Positions 1 through 9,447 of a DNA stretch of 64,000 bases are shown here, in pieces. This stretch comes from Balneolaceae bacterium. Its GTDB lineage: Bacteria > Bacteroidota > Rhodothermia > Balneolales > Balneolaceae. The stretch spans positions 40,263 to 104,262 of the forward strand of contig RECI01000127.1 in NCBI GenBank assembly GCA_007694095.1, written 5' to 3'. Every line of letters starts with the position of its first letter. Within the stretch, counting starts at the first letter, position 1. The notes under the pieces are model-generated. The model was not told the origin of the DNA and made no database searches. It saw nothing but the letters and a program-made list of their open reading frames with translations. The position numbers were made by a program, and so were the translations under genes.

Positions 1-1338
1 TTCGCCACGTTTGAGCTGACGCTGGGTTGCCGCGTCAAGGTCAGAGCCGAATTTTGAGAATGCTTCAAGCTCTCTGTACTGGGCAAGGTCGAGTTTTAAA
101 GTTCCGGAAAGTTTTTTCATGGCTTTTACCTGTGCAGAACCACCAACACGTGATACAGAAATTCCAACATCAATTGCAGGTCGTATACCGGAATTAAACA
201 GGTCAGTGTCAAGAAATATCTGACCGTCTGTTATGGAGATAACATTAGTTGGAATATAGGCAGATACGTCACCCGCCTGGGTTTCAATGACCGGAAGGGC
301 AGTTAGTGAACCACCGCCTTTTACTTTGGGAGCAAGTTGTTCGGGAATGTTATTCATCTGTTTTGCTACGTCATCATTCTCAATAATTTTGGCAGCTCTT
401 TCCAAAAGCCTGCTGTGCAGATAGAACACATCACCGGGATAAGCCTCTCGTCCGGGTGGACGTCTCAATAAAAGTGAAAGCTCCCGATAGGCAACCGCCT
501 GTTTCGATAAGTCATCATAAATTACCAGGGCATGGCGGCCGGTATCACGAAAATATTCCCCGATAGTTGCGCCTGCAAACGGTGCGATATACCTTACGGG
601 TGCTGTGGAACTTGCAGGGGCTGATACAATAACAGTAAATTCGAGAGCACCGTTTTCTTTCAGGGTGTTAACTATGTTAGCAACAGTCGAACCCTTTTGA
701 CCAACTACCACATAAATACAGTAAACAGGCTTATCAGTATCCTGGGTAAATTTTTGATTGATAATCGTATCGAGAGCTACGGCAGTCTTTCCGGTTTGCC
801 TGTCGCCGATGATAAGCTCACGCTGCCCGCGGCCTATCGGGATCAGTGCATCAATCGGTTTTATTCCTGTTTGAAGTGGTTCGCTCACAGGTTGCCGATA
901 AATCACACCAGGTGCTTTTCTTTCGAGAGGAAGTTCAATGGTTTCCCCGGCTATTGAGCCTTTTCCGTCTAATGGCCTGCCAAGCGGGTCAATCACACGG
1001 CCAAGCAAGCCGTCGCCCACTTGTAATGACGCGATACTTTTTGTGCGTTTAACAGTATGGCCCTCTTCAACCACTTTCGTTGAACCGAATAGAACAATTC
1101 CAACATTATCTTCTTCAAGGTTCAGTACCATTCCAAGAACAGGTTTTCCTTCACTGTCGATTGAATCCGGCAGTTCAACAAGTTCGCCCGCCTGTACTTT
1201 CGACAATCCATATACCCGTGCAATTCCGTCTCCTACCTCGAGAACGGTTCCCACGTCATATACCTCAGCTTCACTACTAAATCCCGAAAGTTGTTTTCTT
1301 AAAATAGCTGAAACCTCGTCAGGTCTTACTTGACTCAT
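1..1338 (-). CDS. atpA: ATP synthase F1 alpha subunit (3' end outside window)
   Basis: Alpha subunit of the F1 head, the nucleotide-binding but non-catalytic partner of beta in the alpha3-beta3 hexamer. The ATG at 1338 opens a frame that runs off the window edge, so 446 residues are visible out of the usual 500-525. The Walker A loop GDRQTGKT lies at residues 176-183, as expected for the family. It begins 17 bases after the stop of atpH and is last of the visible operon genes; atpG normally follows. The identity is secure; only the C-terminus is missing. Confidence 0.97.
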   Translation of the reverse strand, partial: MSQVRPDEVSAILRKQLSGFSSEAEVYDVGTVLEVGDGIARVYGLSKVQAGELVELPDSIDSEGKPVLGMVLNLEEDNVGIVLFGSTKVVEEGHTVKRTKSIASLQVGDGLLGRVIDPLGRPLDGKGSIAGETIELPLERKAPGVIYRQPVSEPLQTGIKPIDALIPIGRGQRELIIGDRQTGKTAVALDTIINQKFTQDTDKPVYCIYVVVGQKGSTVANIVNTLKENGALEFTVIVSAPASSTAPVRYIAPFAGATIGEYFRDTGRHALVIYDDLSKQAVAYRELSLLLRRPPGREAYPGDVFYLHSRLLERAAKIIENDDVAKQMNNIPEQLAPKVKGGGSLTALPVIETQAGDVSAYIPTNVISITDGQIFLDTDLFNSGIRPAIDVGISVSRVGGSAQVKAMKKLSGTLKLDLAQYRELEAFSKFGSDLDAATQRQLKRGE

Positions 1339-1355
1339 GTTATATCCTTAAATTT

Positions 1356-1907
1356 TTATTCTACAGATGCTGAAGCAAACCGGTCCTTCAGCTGGTTTAA
1401 TTTATGTTTTACAGTTCCATCTATAACGGTATCATCAATCCTTACAAGAATTCCGCCTAATAAATCTTCATTCACAGAAATATTGGCCTTAACTTTTTTC
1501 CCGGTAACCAGTTCAAGTTCCTTGACAAGATTGTCTAACTGCCTGTCTCCAAGCTCGGCGGCAGTAATCACATTTACTTCAATAATGCCATTATAAATGT
1601 TGTATATATCAATGAAATGTTTGCCAATATCTTCCAGTAAATTCAATCTGCCTTTATCAGATAAAATATTGAGAAGATTTACTGTGAGTGTGTTTATTTT
1701 TTTTTCAAAAATAGTTGCAAGTGCTGCACTTTTCTGATCTTTTTTTATTACAGGGCTTTTTAGAAAAAGCCTCAGATCATTAGAAGATCGCAACGTATTG
1801 ATCATAAGCATCATATCATCATTTGCTTTTTCTAAATCATTTTGCTCTACTGCAGCTTCTAAAAAAGCATTTGCGTATCGCCTTGCCGCCTTTGCACTCA
1901 TGATCAA
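1356..1907 (-). CDS. atpH: ATP synthase F1 delta subunit
   Basis: Delta (OSCP-type) stator subunit linking the top of the F1 head to the b-subunit stalk. The 183-residue product has the family length and opens with the typical helical segment (AARRYANAFLEAA near residue 7). A conserved C-terminal stretch reads LLGGILVRIDDTVIDGTVK. Its start overlaps the end of atpF by 4 bases (ATGA type), which indicates translational coupling. The order atpB-E-F-H-A is canonical. Confidence 0.95.
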   Translation of the reverse strand: MIMSAKAARRYANAFLEAAVEQNDLEKANDDMMLMINTLRSSNDLRLFLKSPVIKKDQKSAALATIFEKKINTLTVNLLNILSDKGRLNLLEDIGKHFIDIYNIYNGIIEVNVITAAELGDRQLDNLVKELELVTGKKVKANISVNEDLLGGILVRIDDTVIDGTVKHKLNQLKDRFASASVE

Positions 1908-2422
1908 TTATTTTTTGATAGATCGTTGATGAAAGAATCAACCAGGTGTTTATTCTTTTTAGAATCCAGTTCTGACCGAATGATGATTCCTGAAGCCTTT
2001 ATTGCCAAATCTGCTACTTCACTTCGAAGTTCGGTTAAGGCCCGTTTCTTCTCCTGTTCTATAGCAACTTTTGCATCCTCAAGAATTTTTGCCGCATCCT
2101 TTTTGACTTTATCAATTTTTTCAGACCTCAGATTTTCGGCATCTTCAAGGGCTTCCTTCCGGATTTTTTGAGCGGCAATCTCAGCCTCCTTTAATGCTTT
2201 TTCATTTTCCCGTGAGATTGCTTCGGCTTTAGCTAGTGCCTTCTCAGCTGATTCAAGTGAATCTTTAATCCTGTCTTCCCTTTCATTGAGCGCATTCATA
2301 ATGGGGGGAACAAGGTACTTGTTCATCAGGTACAGAAATAGTAAGGTTGAAATGAGAACCCAAATTCCAAAGCCCGTATCAAACGAGAGCAAGGTTCCCC
2401 CACCCGCCATGAAATATTGCAT
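1904..2422 (-). CDS. atpF: ATP synthase Fo b subunit
   Basis: Peripheral-stalk subunit of Fo. The 172-residue protein has one membrane helix near residues 15-38 (GIWVLISTLLFLYLMNKYLV), followed by a long charged, Lys/Glu/Ala-rich helix that fits the coiled-coil stalk dimer. The ATG at 2422 lies 15 bases after the end of atpE. Only one b-type gene is present, so a b2 homodimer is the simplest reading. Confidence 0.95.
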   Translation of the reverse strand: MQYFMAGGGTLLSFDTGFGIWVLISTLLFLYLMNKYLVPPIMNALNEREDRIKDSLESAEKALAKAEAISRENEKALKEAEIAAQKIRKEALEDAENLRSEKIDKVKKDAAKILEDAKVAIEQEKKRALTELRSEVADLAIKASGIIIRSELDSKKNKHLVDSFINDLSKNN

Positions 2423-2437
2423 GTTGTAACCTCTTTG

Positions 2438-2683
<246 letters not shown>

Positions 2684-2694
2684 TTATGTTGTGA

Positions 2695-3747
2695 TTAAAG
2701 TTGTACGTCCTGTGCATGAGCTACTGACGTTTCATCATGTTCATGATGATGCTCTTCTGCAGCCATGCCTATAAACACTGCCGACAAAAGAGTAAATACA
2801 TAAGCTTGTATAAGTGCTACCAAAGCCTTGAGAAAATAGAGGGCTGCCGTCAATAAAACCCAAAATATTCCTGAACCTACCCCAATAACAGCACCAAACA
2901 GATCAGTAAAAATAAAAATGAGTCCAAGAATACTTACAATCATTATTTTTCCTGATAACATGTTTGCAAAAAGACGAATGGCAAGTGCGAACGGTTTTGT
3001 AAATAACCCCAGGAATTCGACAGGTGTGAGTATAAAGCGCGACCACCCTGGCACTCCCGGGAACATAAATACATGCTCCCAGTGATCTCTGGAACCATTA
3101 ACCTGGGTAAGTACAAATGTTATCATTGCAAGTGTGGCAGTAACGGTTAAGTTTGCAGTAGCCGCAGCTGCCCATGGCAATAAGCCAAACAGGTTCATAA
3201 AGGCAATTGCCATAAAAATGGTAAAAAGATAGGGTACAAATTTTTTGTACTTATCATGAGGGATAAACTCCCTGGCAATGTCATCACGTATAAAAACAAA
3301 AAGAACCTCAAAAATATTTTGCCAGGCACCGCGCGGCTCGGTTTTTGTTCCAATTCCCCGCTTATATCGCCTTGATGCCCACAACGTGATCAGGAATGTC
3401 AAAATAAATCCAAACCATACATAAATCAGGTGCGAACTTATTGACATATCCAGCGAAATCGGCGAGCCATCAACCTGAACCAAACCAGCTTCACTTTCCA
3501 TGAACATCCCGGATTCAACCGCCTTTTTTGTACTTGTGAAAAAATACCATTCCCCGCCAGCCAGAAAAATCCTTGGTAAATAAAGTTTGTTGCCCAAAGG
3601 CAGCTCAAAATAGTCGTGGTTTGATACTTTGCCTACCACATCAATTACGCTCTCCTGCTCATTGTGTGCGTCTGCTGCTACAATAACGGGACTATTAATC
3701 AGTAGTAAAACCCAAACTACTGTAAGCCGACGCAATATTTGGATCAT
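2695..3747 (-). CDS. atpB: ATP synthase Fo a subunit, long form with N-terminal extension
   Basis: Membrane channel subunit that passes protons to the c-ring. The 350-residue product is about 80-100 residues longer than the E. coli type. It has a signal-like hydrophobic N-terminus (residues 5-24) and an extra soluble segment (about 25-105) before the membrane helices. The essential Arg is R258 in FALAIRLFANMLSGK. The C-terminal tail is His/Glu-rich (EEHHHEHDE near residue 330). Similar extended a subunits are known from Bacteroidota. It starts the core atpB-E-F-H-A run. Confidence 0.95.
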   Translation of the reverse strand: MIQILRRLTVVWVLLLINSPVIVAADAHNEQESVIDVVGKVSNHDYFELPLGNKLYLPRIFLAGGEWYFFTSTKKAVESGMFMESEAGLVQVDGSPISLDMSISSHLIYVWFGFILTFLITLWASRRYKRGIGTKTEPRGAWQNIFEVLFVFIRDDIAREFIPHDKYKKFVPYLFTIFMAIAFMNLFGLLPWAAAATANLTVTATLAMITFVLTQVNGSRDHWEHVFMFPGVPGWSRFILTPVEFLGLFTKPFALAIRLFANMLSGKIMIVSILGLIFIFTDLFGAVIGVGSGIFWVLLTAALYFLKALVALIQAYVFTLLSAVFIGMAAEEHHHEHDETSVAHAQDVQL

Positions 3748-3768
3748 GTTTAATTAACCTTCGGTAGA

Positions 3769-4152
3769 TTAGTTAGAGAATTTCCTATTTAGCAAAATCA
3801 CTTCGTTTACAGAATGAAAAAGATAAGAAATAATGAAACTAACAGTAAAGCTAAATTCATCAAAATTTAATAACACCAATATCAGGGCATAAATCAAAAG
3901 AACTATCAGAAACCTTAGAAAAAGACTGATGTAATAAATATTTGTAAACTGTTTTGATGTGCTGTTTTTTGAAAAAAATGAGCTTGCCAGGTGCACAACA
4001 ACCGCGAATAAACCCAGCATATATCCGGTAATCCAGGCAATTTTCTCATCCTCCGTTAAGAGAAATGCGATTGTTAAACTCAAAACCGCAAAACAGAAAA
4101 TACTTATATAAAATATTTTGGCAGAAGGTGTTTTTTCGGAGATACCCATCAA
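3769..4152 (-). CDS. Small four-helix membrane protein, ATP synthase operon (AtpI-like position)
   Basis: A 127-residue protein with about four hydrophobic segments (near residues 13-30, 38-58, 74-92 and 100-118). It lies between atpZ and atpB, overlapping atpZ by 4 bases. Its place and size match the poorly conserved AtpI/AtpR-like accessory proteins thought to help assemble the c-ring. I do not recognise a family signature, so the role is inferred from operon position only. Confidence 0.7.
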   Translation of the reverse strand: MMGISEKTPSAKIFYISIFCFAVLSLTIAFLLTEDEKIAWITGYMLGLFAVVVHLASSFFSKNSTSKQFTNIYYISLFLRFLIVLLIYALILVLLNFDEFSFTVSFIISYLFHSVNEVILLNRKFSN

Positions 4153-4364
4153 TCCATTTTACCCATATTCCTGATGACTTTCGAAAAAATCCCAAGCATC
4201 ATTACTATACCGACACCTATTCCGGCCAGCAGAAGTATAGGTGACGTGTCAAAAAAAGAGTCGGCCCAATACCCGGCAAGAATAGGGACACTTAGTGCTA
4301 CAGCTATTTCAGCCCCAAGCCCTATATACTCAAGGTATTTTTTATGAACCGGATCTTTGAACAA
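4149..4364 (-). CDS. AtpZ/AtpI family protein
   Basis: A 71-residue protein with two membrane helices separated by a short loop (GYWADSFFDTSPILLLAG). This is the pattern of the AtpZ family, small proteins at the head of atp operons implicated in assembly or in Mg2+ supply to the synthase. It overlaps the next gene by 4 bases (ATGA) and lies 6 bases after the bactofilin gene. Family assignment is by pattern; function is from the family. Confidence 0.8.
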   Translation of the reverse strand: MFKDPVHKKYLEYIGLGAEIAVALSVPILAGYWADSFFDTSPILLLAGIGVGIVMMLGIFSKVIRNMGKMD

Positions 4365-4370
4365 ATGAGG

Positions 4371-4817
4371 TCAGTTTACTTCTTTTGCTGTTTTCTTTTT
4401 ACTGTTTTCGGCGAATATTGTATCGGTCAGCCCATCAAGAACATCATTGCCGGCACCCATTTTGAAACTACCGTTTATTTGTGCACCTTCTTCAACCACA
4501 AGTAATTTTGTATGAATATCACCTCCAATATTTGCCGATTGACGCAAAATGAGCCTGTTTGATACTTTGATAGTTCCGTCAACATTACCTGATACATCAG
4601 CATCTACAGATATTAAATCGCCCTGAATGTGAGCTGATGATGCAATGATTATCTTTCCTTTGCACCTGGCTTCACCTTCAATTTTTCCTGAAATACGGAT
4701 GTCGTTTTCACTTGTTATTGAACCTTTTATTTTGGTTCCCTCACTGATCATATTCAGGATGGGAGATTTTTGAGATGTATCATTCACGGTTGTCTGTTCC
4801 TTTTTATTTTTAAACAT
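4371..4817 (-). CDS. Bactofilin (polymer-forming cytoskeletal protein)
   Basis: A 148-residue protein with a central right-handed beta-helix domain of the bactofilin family (about residues 25-120; repeated pattern of I-x-G-x-I and V-x-G-x-V, e.g. NDIRISGKIEGE). Low-complexity Lys-rich tails flank it. Bactofilins form nucleotide-free filaments that recruit cell-wall enzymes. It directly follows an M23 peptidase gene (15-base gap), a pairing seen in other bacteria where the filament positions the peptidase. It precedes atpZ. Confidence 0.92.
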   Translation of the reverse strand: MFKNKKEQTTVNDTSQKSPILNMISEGTKIKGSITSENDIRISGKIEGEARCKGKIIIASSAHIQGDLISVDADVSGNVDGTIKVSNRLILRQSANIGGDIHTKLLVVEEGAQINGSFKMGAGNDVLDGLTDTIFAENSKKKTAKEVN

Positions 4818-4832
4818 TTGATATGTTTTGTT

Positions 4833-5678
4833 TTAGTTTACATAAATTAATGGATTTTTGGGAACTCCGTTTTTCCAGATTTCAAGATGCAGATGCGAAC
4901 CACTGCTTAATAAACCACGATCACCTACCACACCAAGAATGTCCCCTTTCAAAACAATATCGCCGGGCTCTTTATAGAGCCTTTCTGCGTGTTTATAAAT
5001 ACTTATAATTCCATCCGCATGCTGTACATAAATAACATTTCCATAATTAATTGTCCAGTTTGTATTTATAACAGTACCGTCCGCTATTGATCTGAACTGT
5101 GAATTTCTTTGTGCTGCAATATCAATGCCGTAATGGCCTACATTTGGTGTGAAGCGCTGTGATAAGGTTCCCTGAACAGGGAAATGTGATGGAAAGTCAG
5201 GATTGCGTTCGCCTGTATTTGCTGTCATGATTTCGTTACGCGTAAGCAGTTCGAACGTATTTACAGTTAGAGGTTCCCGGTAAACGGTGCGTAAGCCCGG
5301 AGAAATACCTGCATCATAATAATGATTTACCTGGAAAATCGTATCAGGTACATTCCGAACAAAATTTTTCAAATCATTTAGTTGAATTTCCCTTGCCAAC
5401 AGTGAATCCTGAAGTGCCATCACCCGCTGGTTGATAGCTATAACTTCATCACGAAATTTATCATCAATCTGCTGGTAGTATATTGAGCTCAAAGGTGTGG
5501 CAAAAAAAATCAATACAGCAAGCAAAAGCGTAACTATTACAATTCCACCACCCAATACATATATATCCAGTGATTTTACAGTATACGTGCTTGCGGCATC
5601 CGGATCATTTTCATCCAGCACCACTACGGCTACCTCACCATCTTTCTTTGAAATAATTTTTTTTAGGAATTCCCACAT
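4833..5678 (-). CDS. M23 family membrane-anchored metallopeptidase
   Basis: Cell-wall endopeptidase of the LytM/M23 type. The chosen start (MWEFLKK) gives 281 residues; an in-frame ATG lies eight codons upstream. One membrane helix near residues 43-65 follows a cytoplasmic Lys-rich segment, then a short coiled region and the C-terminal LytM domain. The zinc motifs are present: HYGID (HxxxD) and HLHLE (HxH). It is transcribed just before bactofilin, suggesting the filament localises this enzyme. Intact active-site motifs argue for a working peptidase. Confidence 0.9.
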   Translation of the reverse strand: MWEFLKKIISKKDGEVAVVVLDENDPDAASTYTVKSLDIYVLGGGIVIVTLLLAVLIFFATPLSSIYYQQIDDKFRDEVIAINQRVMALQDSLLAREIQLNDLKNFVRNVPDTIFQVNHYYDAGISPGLRTVYREPLTVNTFELLTRNEIMTANTGERNPDFPSHFPVQGTLSQRFTPNVGHYGIDIAAQRNSQFRSIADGTVINTNWTINYGNVIYVQHADGIISIYKHAERLYKEPGDIVLKGDILGVVGDRGLLSSGSHLHLEIWKNGVPKNPLIYVN

Positions 5679-5750
5679 CGCAAAAACCGGAATATATTTC
5701 AAAACGTTAAATACTGTGAATTTTGGAAAAATTTTTAACCGGTTCTTATA

Positions 5751-7226
5751 TCATGAAACCGAGTAATTGGGCGCTTCTTTCGTGATTTGTACAGAGTGAG
5801 GATGACTCTCCCTGTAACTTGCGGCGGAAATTTGTACAAATTCCGCACGTTTGAGTTCCTCAATATTTTTGGCACCTACATAACCCATCGCCGCACGCAG
5901 CCCACCGGTCATTTGGTGCACAACTTCACCAAGGTATCCTTTATATGGAACCCGGCCCTCTATGCCTTCCGGTACAAGTTTAAGATCATCTTCAACATCC
6001 TGAAAATAACGGTCTTTTGAACCTTTGCTCATAGCGCCAAGGCTACCCATACCGCGGTATGATTTATATTTTCTTGCTTCGTAAATAATAGTTTCGCCTG
6101 GACTTTCATCCACTCCGGCAAACATTGAGCCCATCATCACTGCATCAGCCCCCCCCGCAATAGCCTTGGGAATATCACCCGTTTGCTTGATACCACCATC
6201 GGCAATCAAACCAATTTTTTTCTTTTTAGTATACTCTGCGATTTCCATTATTGCGGAGAGTTGAGGTACTCCCACACCGGTAACCACTCTTGTGGTACAG
6301 ATGGAACCAGGACCAACTCCTACTTTCACAACATCTGCACCTGCCTCTGCAAGCGCCTCGGCAGCAGCCCTTGTGGCTATATTTCCACCCACAACATTCA
6401 GCTCTTTATAAGTCTTCTTGATTGTTTTAACCATTTCCAAAACCCCTTGCGAGTGTCCATGAGCCGTATCAATGGTAATAATATCCACGCCAGAATCCAC
6501 AAGTGCATCAACCCGATCCATAGTATCAGGTGTTACACCAACAGCCGCACCAACCCGAAGCCTTCCCATATCATCTTTACAGGCATTCGGAAAATTCATC
6601 TTTTTTTCAATGTCTTTGAACGTGATCAGACCAACAAGCACTTTGTCTTTATTCACAATTGGCAGTTTCTCAACCTTGTACTGCTGCAGAATTTCTTCTG
6701 CTTCCTCGAGGCTGGTATTTTCTTTAGCGGTGATCAGGTTTTCGCTCGTCATTATGTTGCCAAGCTTTTTGTCTACATAATGTTCAAACCGAAGGTCGCG
6801 GTTTGTTACAATGCCTATGAGCCGGTTTCCATTTTCAACAATAGGTATTCCGCCGATTTTATGCCTTTTCATCAGCAATCGTGCGTCTTTAACAGTAGCA
6901 TGCGGCGGCAGGGTAACAGGGTCTACAATCATCCCGCTTTCGCTTCTCTTCACCAGGCGCACATGTTCGGCCTGCTCTTCAATAGTCATGTTTTTATGGA
7001 GCATGGCTATACCCCCCTCCCTGGCAAGTGCAATCGCCATCCTGTACTCCGACACTGTATCCATTGCCGCGCTTAAAATGGGAATATTCAGGGTTATAGC
7101 AGGCGTGATCTGCACTTTGGTGTCTACATCTCGCGGCAGAACATTAGAATAAGCCGGTACAAGCAGAACATCATCATAGGTTAAACCTTGGCGGGTAATA
7201 CTTGCGAAAGGTGAAGAGTTCGTCAT
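5751..7226 (-). CDS. guaB: IMP dehydrogenase
   Basis: Oxidises IMP to XMP with NAD+, the committed step of guanine nucleotide synthesis. The 491-residue product has the full family layout: a split TIM barrel with two CBS domains inserted (about residues 95-205). The catalytic loop GSICTTR contains Cys310 and the mobile flap region follows [19 protein letters not shown] box (7259-7266, minus) lies about 33 bases upstream of the ATG and could be its promoter -7 element. Confidence 0.98.
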   Translation of the reverse strand: MTNSSPFASITRQGLTYDDVLLVPAYSNVLPRDVDTKVQITPAITLNIPILSAAMDTVSEYRMAIALAREGGIAMLHKNMTIEEQAEHVRLVKRSESGMIVDPVTLPPHATVKDARLLMKRHKIGGIPIVENGNRLIGIVTNRDLRFEHYVDKKLGNIMTSENLITAKENTSLEEAEEILQQYKVEKLPIVNKDKVLVGLITFKDIEKKMNFPNACKDDMGRLRVGAAVGVTPDTMDRVDALVDSGVDIITIDTAHGHSQGVLEMVKTIKKTYKELNVVGGNIATRAAAEALAEAGADVVKVGVGPGSICTTRVVTGVGVPQLSAIMEIAEYTKKKKIGLIADGGIKQTGDIPKAIAGGADAVMMGSMFAGVDESPGETIIYEARKYKSYRGMGSLGAMSKGSKDRYFQDVEDDLKLVPEGIEGRVPYKGYLGEVVHQMTGGLRAAMGYVGAKNIEELKRAEFVQISAASYRESHPHSVQITKEAPNYSVS

Positions 7227-7258
7227 CGGGGTAAAATTTCGCTTGGTTTACAGTTTGG

Positions 7259-7266
7259 TAAAGATA
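7259..7266 (-). promoter_or_regulatory. Possible -7 box of guaB promoter
   Basis: Reading on the minus strand the octamer is TATCTTTA, one base from the Bacteroidota consensus TAnnTTTG. It would start transcription about 25 bases before the guaB ATG. No good -33 TTTG is found at the usual distance, so this is a weak call. Confidence 0.35.
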
Positions 7267-7440
7267 AAAAAATCCCGCCGAACATATTTGCCAAATCTTA
7301 AAAATCATTCCAACAAATCTGAACCCGTCCTTTCCGCTTTTTATCCAGAGATGTTGGGAGTATCACTGCCGTCCCAGCTATTCGCATATTAAACTGAGTT
7401 CGATTGACAGGATGGCACAATCCCAGATACTCGTCGGCCC

Positions 7441-7528
7441 GTCTGTTTGTAGAAACAACTGATGTTCATCCTGCAAGGCACCAGCGCAGCCGTTTGTTTG
7501 AAGAAACAGATGATATCCATTCCAAACA
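7441..7528 (+). repeat. Two degenerate copies of a 48-base unit
   Basis: Segments starting at 7441 and 7489 align with a 48-base period; the plus-frame translation shows it as RLFVETTDVH followed by RLFEETDDIH. The copies sit immediately upstream of a transposase remnant (7548-7697). No gene function is implied; they look like interspersed non-coding repeat units. Confidence 0.55.
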
Positions 7529-7547
7529 ATCAAACGCAGAAACCATC

Positions 7548-7697
7548 ATGGCCAATACATTTTCAAACATCTATTTACAATTTGTGTTTGCAGTACAAAA
7601 ACGCAAGAGTTTGATCCCCAAAAAGCACAAAGAGTAATTACGGAGCAAATTCGAGATTCCTTATGATGGAAAATACCTGTTCCGGTTCTTTGATTGA
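7548..7697 (+). pseudogene. RAYT/IS200-type (Y1) transposase remnant with internal deletion
   Basis: The ATG at 7548 opens MANTFSNIYLQFVFAVQ, the start of REP-associated tyrosine (Y1_Tnp) transposases. After KKHKE there is an in-frame TAA (7635-7637). The same frame then resumes with KFEIPYDGKYLFRFFD and a stop, which matches the C-terminal end of the same family. About 100 central codons, including the HUH metal site and the catalytic Tyr, are absent; intact proteins have about 150 residues. The element therefore keeps both ends and has lost its middle. GC palindromes follow it directly. Confidence 0.75.
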
Positions 7698-7704
7698 TGG
7701 TACA

Positions 7705-7776
7705 GGCGGCTCCTCCGGAGCCAACAGGGTATTGCCTTCTGCCTGATCTATAAACAGGATGCTCCTGCCGGAGCAG
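7705..7776. repeat. REP-like palindrome pair downstream of transposase remnant
   Basis: Two GC-rich palindromes with related sequence, GGCTCCTCCGGAGCC (7708-7722) and GCTCCTGCCGGAGC (7761-7774), are 38 bases apart. Each can form a short hairpin with CTCC/GGAG stems. They flank the 3' side of the Y1 transposase remnant, as REP sequences do around RAYT genes. The stretch 7698-8005 otherwise shows no gene I can support. Confidence 0.6.
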
Positions 7777-8005
7777 AATAGGGTCCCCCCCTTGATCCGT
7801 ATGTTGCCCTGGTACCGATACAAGTACATAGTTCATCTGATAACCATAAAGGATATGTTGTACTATCGAAATTTAAAAAGGAGTAGCAACTACAAAGCCA
7901 TTTTGCGAAAGTTGAGATAGTGATCCAAATGGGAAAGGTCTATGTAAACAGTCTTTACATCATCTTTGCTGATACTTTTTATTCGAACTCAGGATATTAG
8001 TTAAT

Positions 8006-8329
8006 TTACAGCTTTGTTACCCTCAGCACATTTACAGCCGTTTCAAGTGAACAAATCTGATCCATAAAACTTTTTACCCAGAAATCGACGCTTTCCCTTC
8101 TTCGCTGCACAAGGGAGCAATTGGTGGAGTAGCGGCCTTCCAGCTCGTCCACATAGCCTTTTACATCAGCTTCAATCACAAATCTTAGTTCAGCAGGCAG
8201 TTCTCCCCAGCCCAGCAGATCGAACATTTCCTGCGTTTGGCGATAATCTTTCTCCGCTTTATTAAAAATGGAATGGAGTGCGGATTTCGGAGCTTTTCTT
8301 TTGATATTTTTTTTTGCTGCGTTGATCAT
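8006..8329 (-). CDS. Hypothetical protein, basic N-terminus
   Basis: A 107-residue ORF with an ATG start, a Lys/Arg-rich N-terminus (residues 5-15) and a mostly helical, amphipathic composition. There is no membrane segment, signal peptide or motif I recognise. It lies 139 bases downstream of the DUF697 gene on the same strand, with a hairpin-forming inverted repeat (8374-8391) between. Codon use resembles the neighbours, so it is probably a real but uncharacterised gene. Confidence 0.55.
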   Translation of the reverse strand: MINAAKKNIKRKAPKSALHSIFNKAEKDYRQTQEMFDLLGWGELPAELRFVIEADVKGYVDELEGRYSTNCSLVQRRRESVDFWVKSFMDQICSLETAVNVLRVTKL

Positions 8330-8373
8330 TGCTTTTTGGTTTGGTTAATGTTTACAAGCAATCTACACAGCGG

Positions 8374-8391
8374 TAGTGACAGCTTTATGTC
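8374..8391. promoter_or_regulatory. Inverted repeat between DUF697 gene and downstream hypothetical
   Basis: GTGACA and TGTCAC are separated by 6 bases, a perfect 6-bp inverted repeat. No T-run follows on either strand, so it is not a clear terminator. An operator or mRNA processing hairpin is possible. Confidence 0.35.
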
Positions 8392-8468
8392 ACCCCATTG
8401 CTAAATATTTTTACTAAATAAAAGTTAAATATATTTCCTCTGATTTTGGGTAATCAAAAACCTGAATA

Positions 8469-9398
8469 TCACCTCCATAAATCCCTGAATTTGTTTCCTA
8501 TGCTTTTCGATGCGTCCATTGTTTTCCGAATTGGCGCACTGCCGATCAGTTTCATCAAATCGTAGGTGCCCTTGGTCACAATACCACCCAGTTTTTTTGC
8601 AGCTGCTGCTGTTGCCGAATTCCGCAGAGTAATTCGCTCCGGCCTTATCAGCGAATTGCAGTAGCGTTGTGTTATAATCCCTACGCGAAGGGTAAGAAAG
8701 GTGTTGGACGCTCCCGAAAGTGCAGAATTTACAATGAGTGCTGTACCCGGAATCATCGATACAGCCGAGCCAAAACCGGTATTTATGGCACTCTCAATCA
8801 TCTCAAGATATTCGGCCTCGTCGAGCTGTGAGGCAATAAGAGCTGTGGCCATCACATTGGTATAAAGAAAACTCATATCGTTGATGGTGGGTCTCTGGCT
8901 GTAAACATGGGCAACATCCCAGATCAGTTTGAACTGAAGTGCAATCATAAAAAGAGCGTCGAGAGCTCCGTTTTGTGAAATAGCCGTGGTATAAAAGGCA
9001 CGTTTCGCATAAAGTTTAATCTTCTCATCCGCAATATCATTGAGTTGTGAAAAGGCTTGCTCAATCTCTTCCGGTGAGTTCAGCGGCAACCCCTTCGGCA
9101 CATTCGGGTTTTTGGCAAGTCTGCGGGATAGCTGTTTGAGGTGCTTCTCGTACTCTCTCCCCTCACTTTTCTTAGGCGGGACCAGCGGAGCGGGCATAAA
9201 CATAAACAGCAGCAGAGGCAGCACCACGGCAATACCAAAAATGGCCAGGGATATCAGAAGAACAATTTGCCCTGCAACCGGGCTTAACTGGCTTATCGAA
9301 GCCGAAAATTGGATAATCTGATTCAAAAGAAACACCAGGAACAGCAATCCAACTGAGATGGATAAGACCGCTAAAATTCGTTTTGATGATCTTGACAT
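8469..9398 (-). CDS. DUF697-type membrane protein
   Basis: A 309-residue protein. Two membrane helices lie near residues 8-32 and 40-70, followed by a cytoplasmic linker and a C-terminal region matching the DUF697 pattern (GALDALFMIALQFKLIWDVA and a Gly/Ala-rich SMIPGTALIVNSALSGAS stretch). Members of the DUF697/YcjF group are found near GTPases in other bacteria, but no GTPase is adjacent here. It follows purB by 49 bases on the same strand. Function unknown. Confidence 0.7.
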   Translation of the reverse strand: MSRSSKRILAVLSISVGLLFLVFLLNQIIQFSASISQLSPVAGQIVLLISLAIFGIAVVLPLLLFMFMPAPLVPPKKSEGREYEKHLKQLSRRLAKNPNVPKGLPLNSPEEIEQAFSQLNDIADEKIKLYAKRAFYTTAISQNGALDALFMIALQFKLIWDVAHVYSQRPTINDMSFLYTNVMATALIASQLDEAEYLEMIESAINTGFGSAVSMIPGTALIVNSALSGASNTFLTLRVGIITQRYCNSLIRPERITLRNSATAAAAKKLGGIVTKGTYDLMKLIGSAPIRKTMDASKSIGNKFRDLWR

Positions 9399-9447
9399 GG
9401 CAACATTGTATCGTTAAAGTCATATCGGGAAACAGCTCCCCTTCGGC

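Noticed and set aside
6183..7076. 297-residue plus-strand ORF
   Set aside because: It lies wholly antisense to guaB, whose motifs are complete; the translation is low-complexity and resembles no family.
7546..7836. 96-residue minus-strand ORF
   Set aside because: It is the reverse reading of the transposase remnant and the palindromes.
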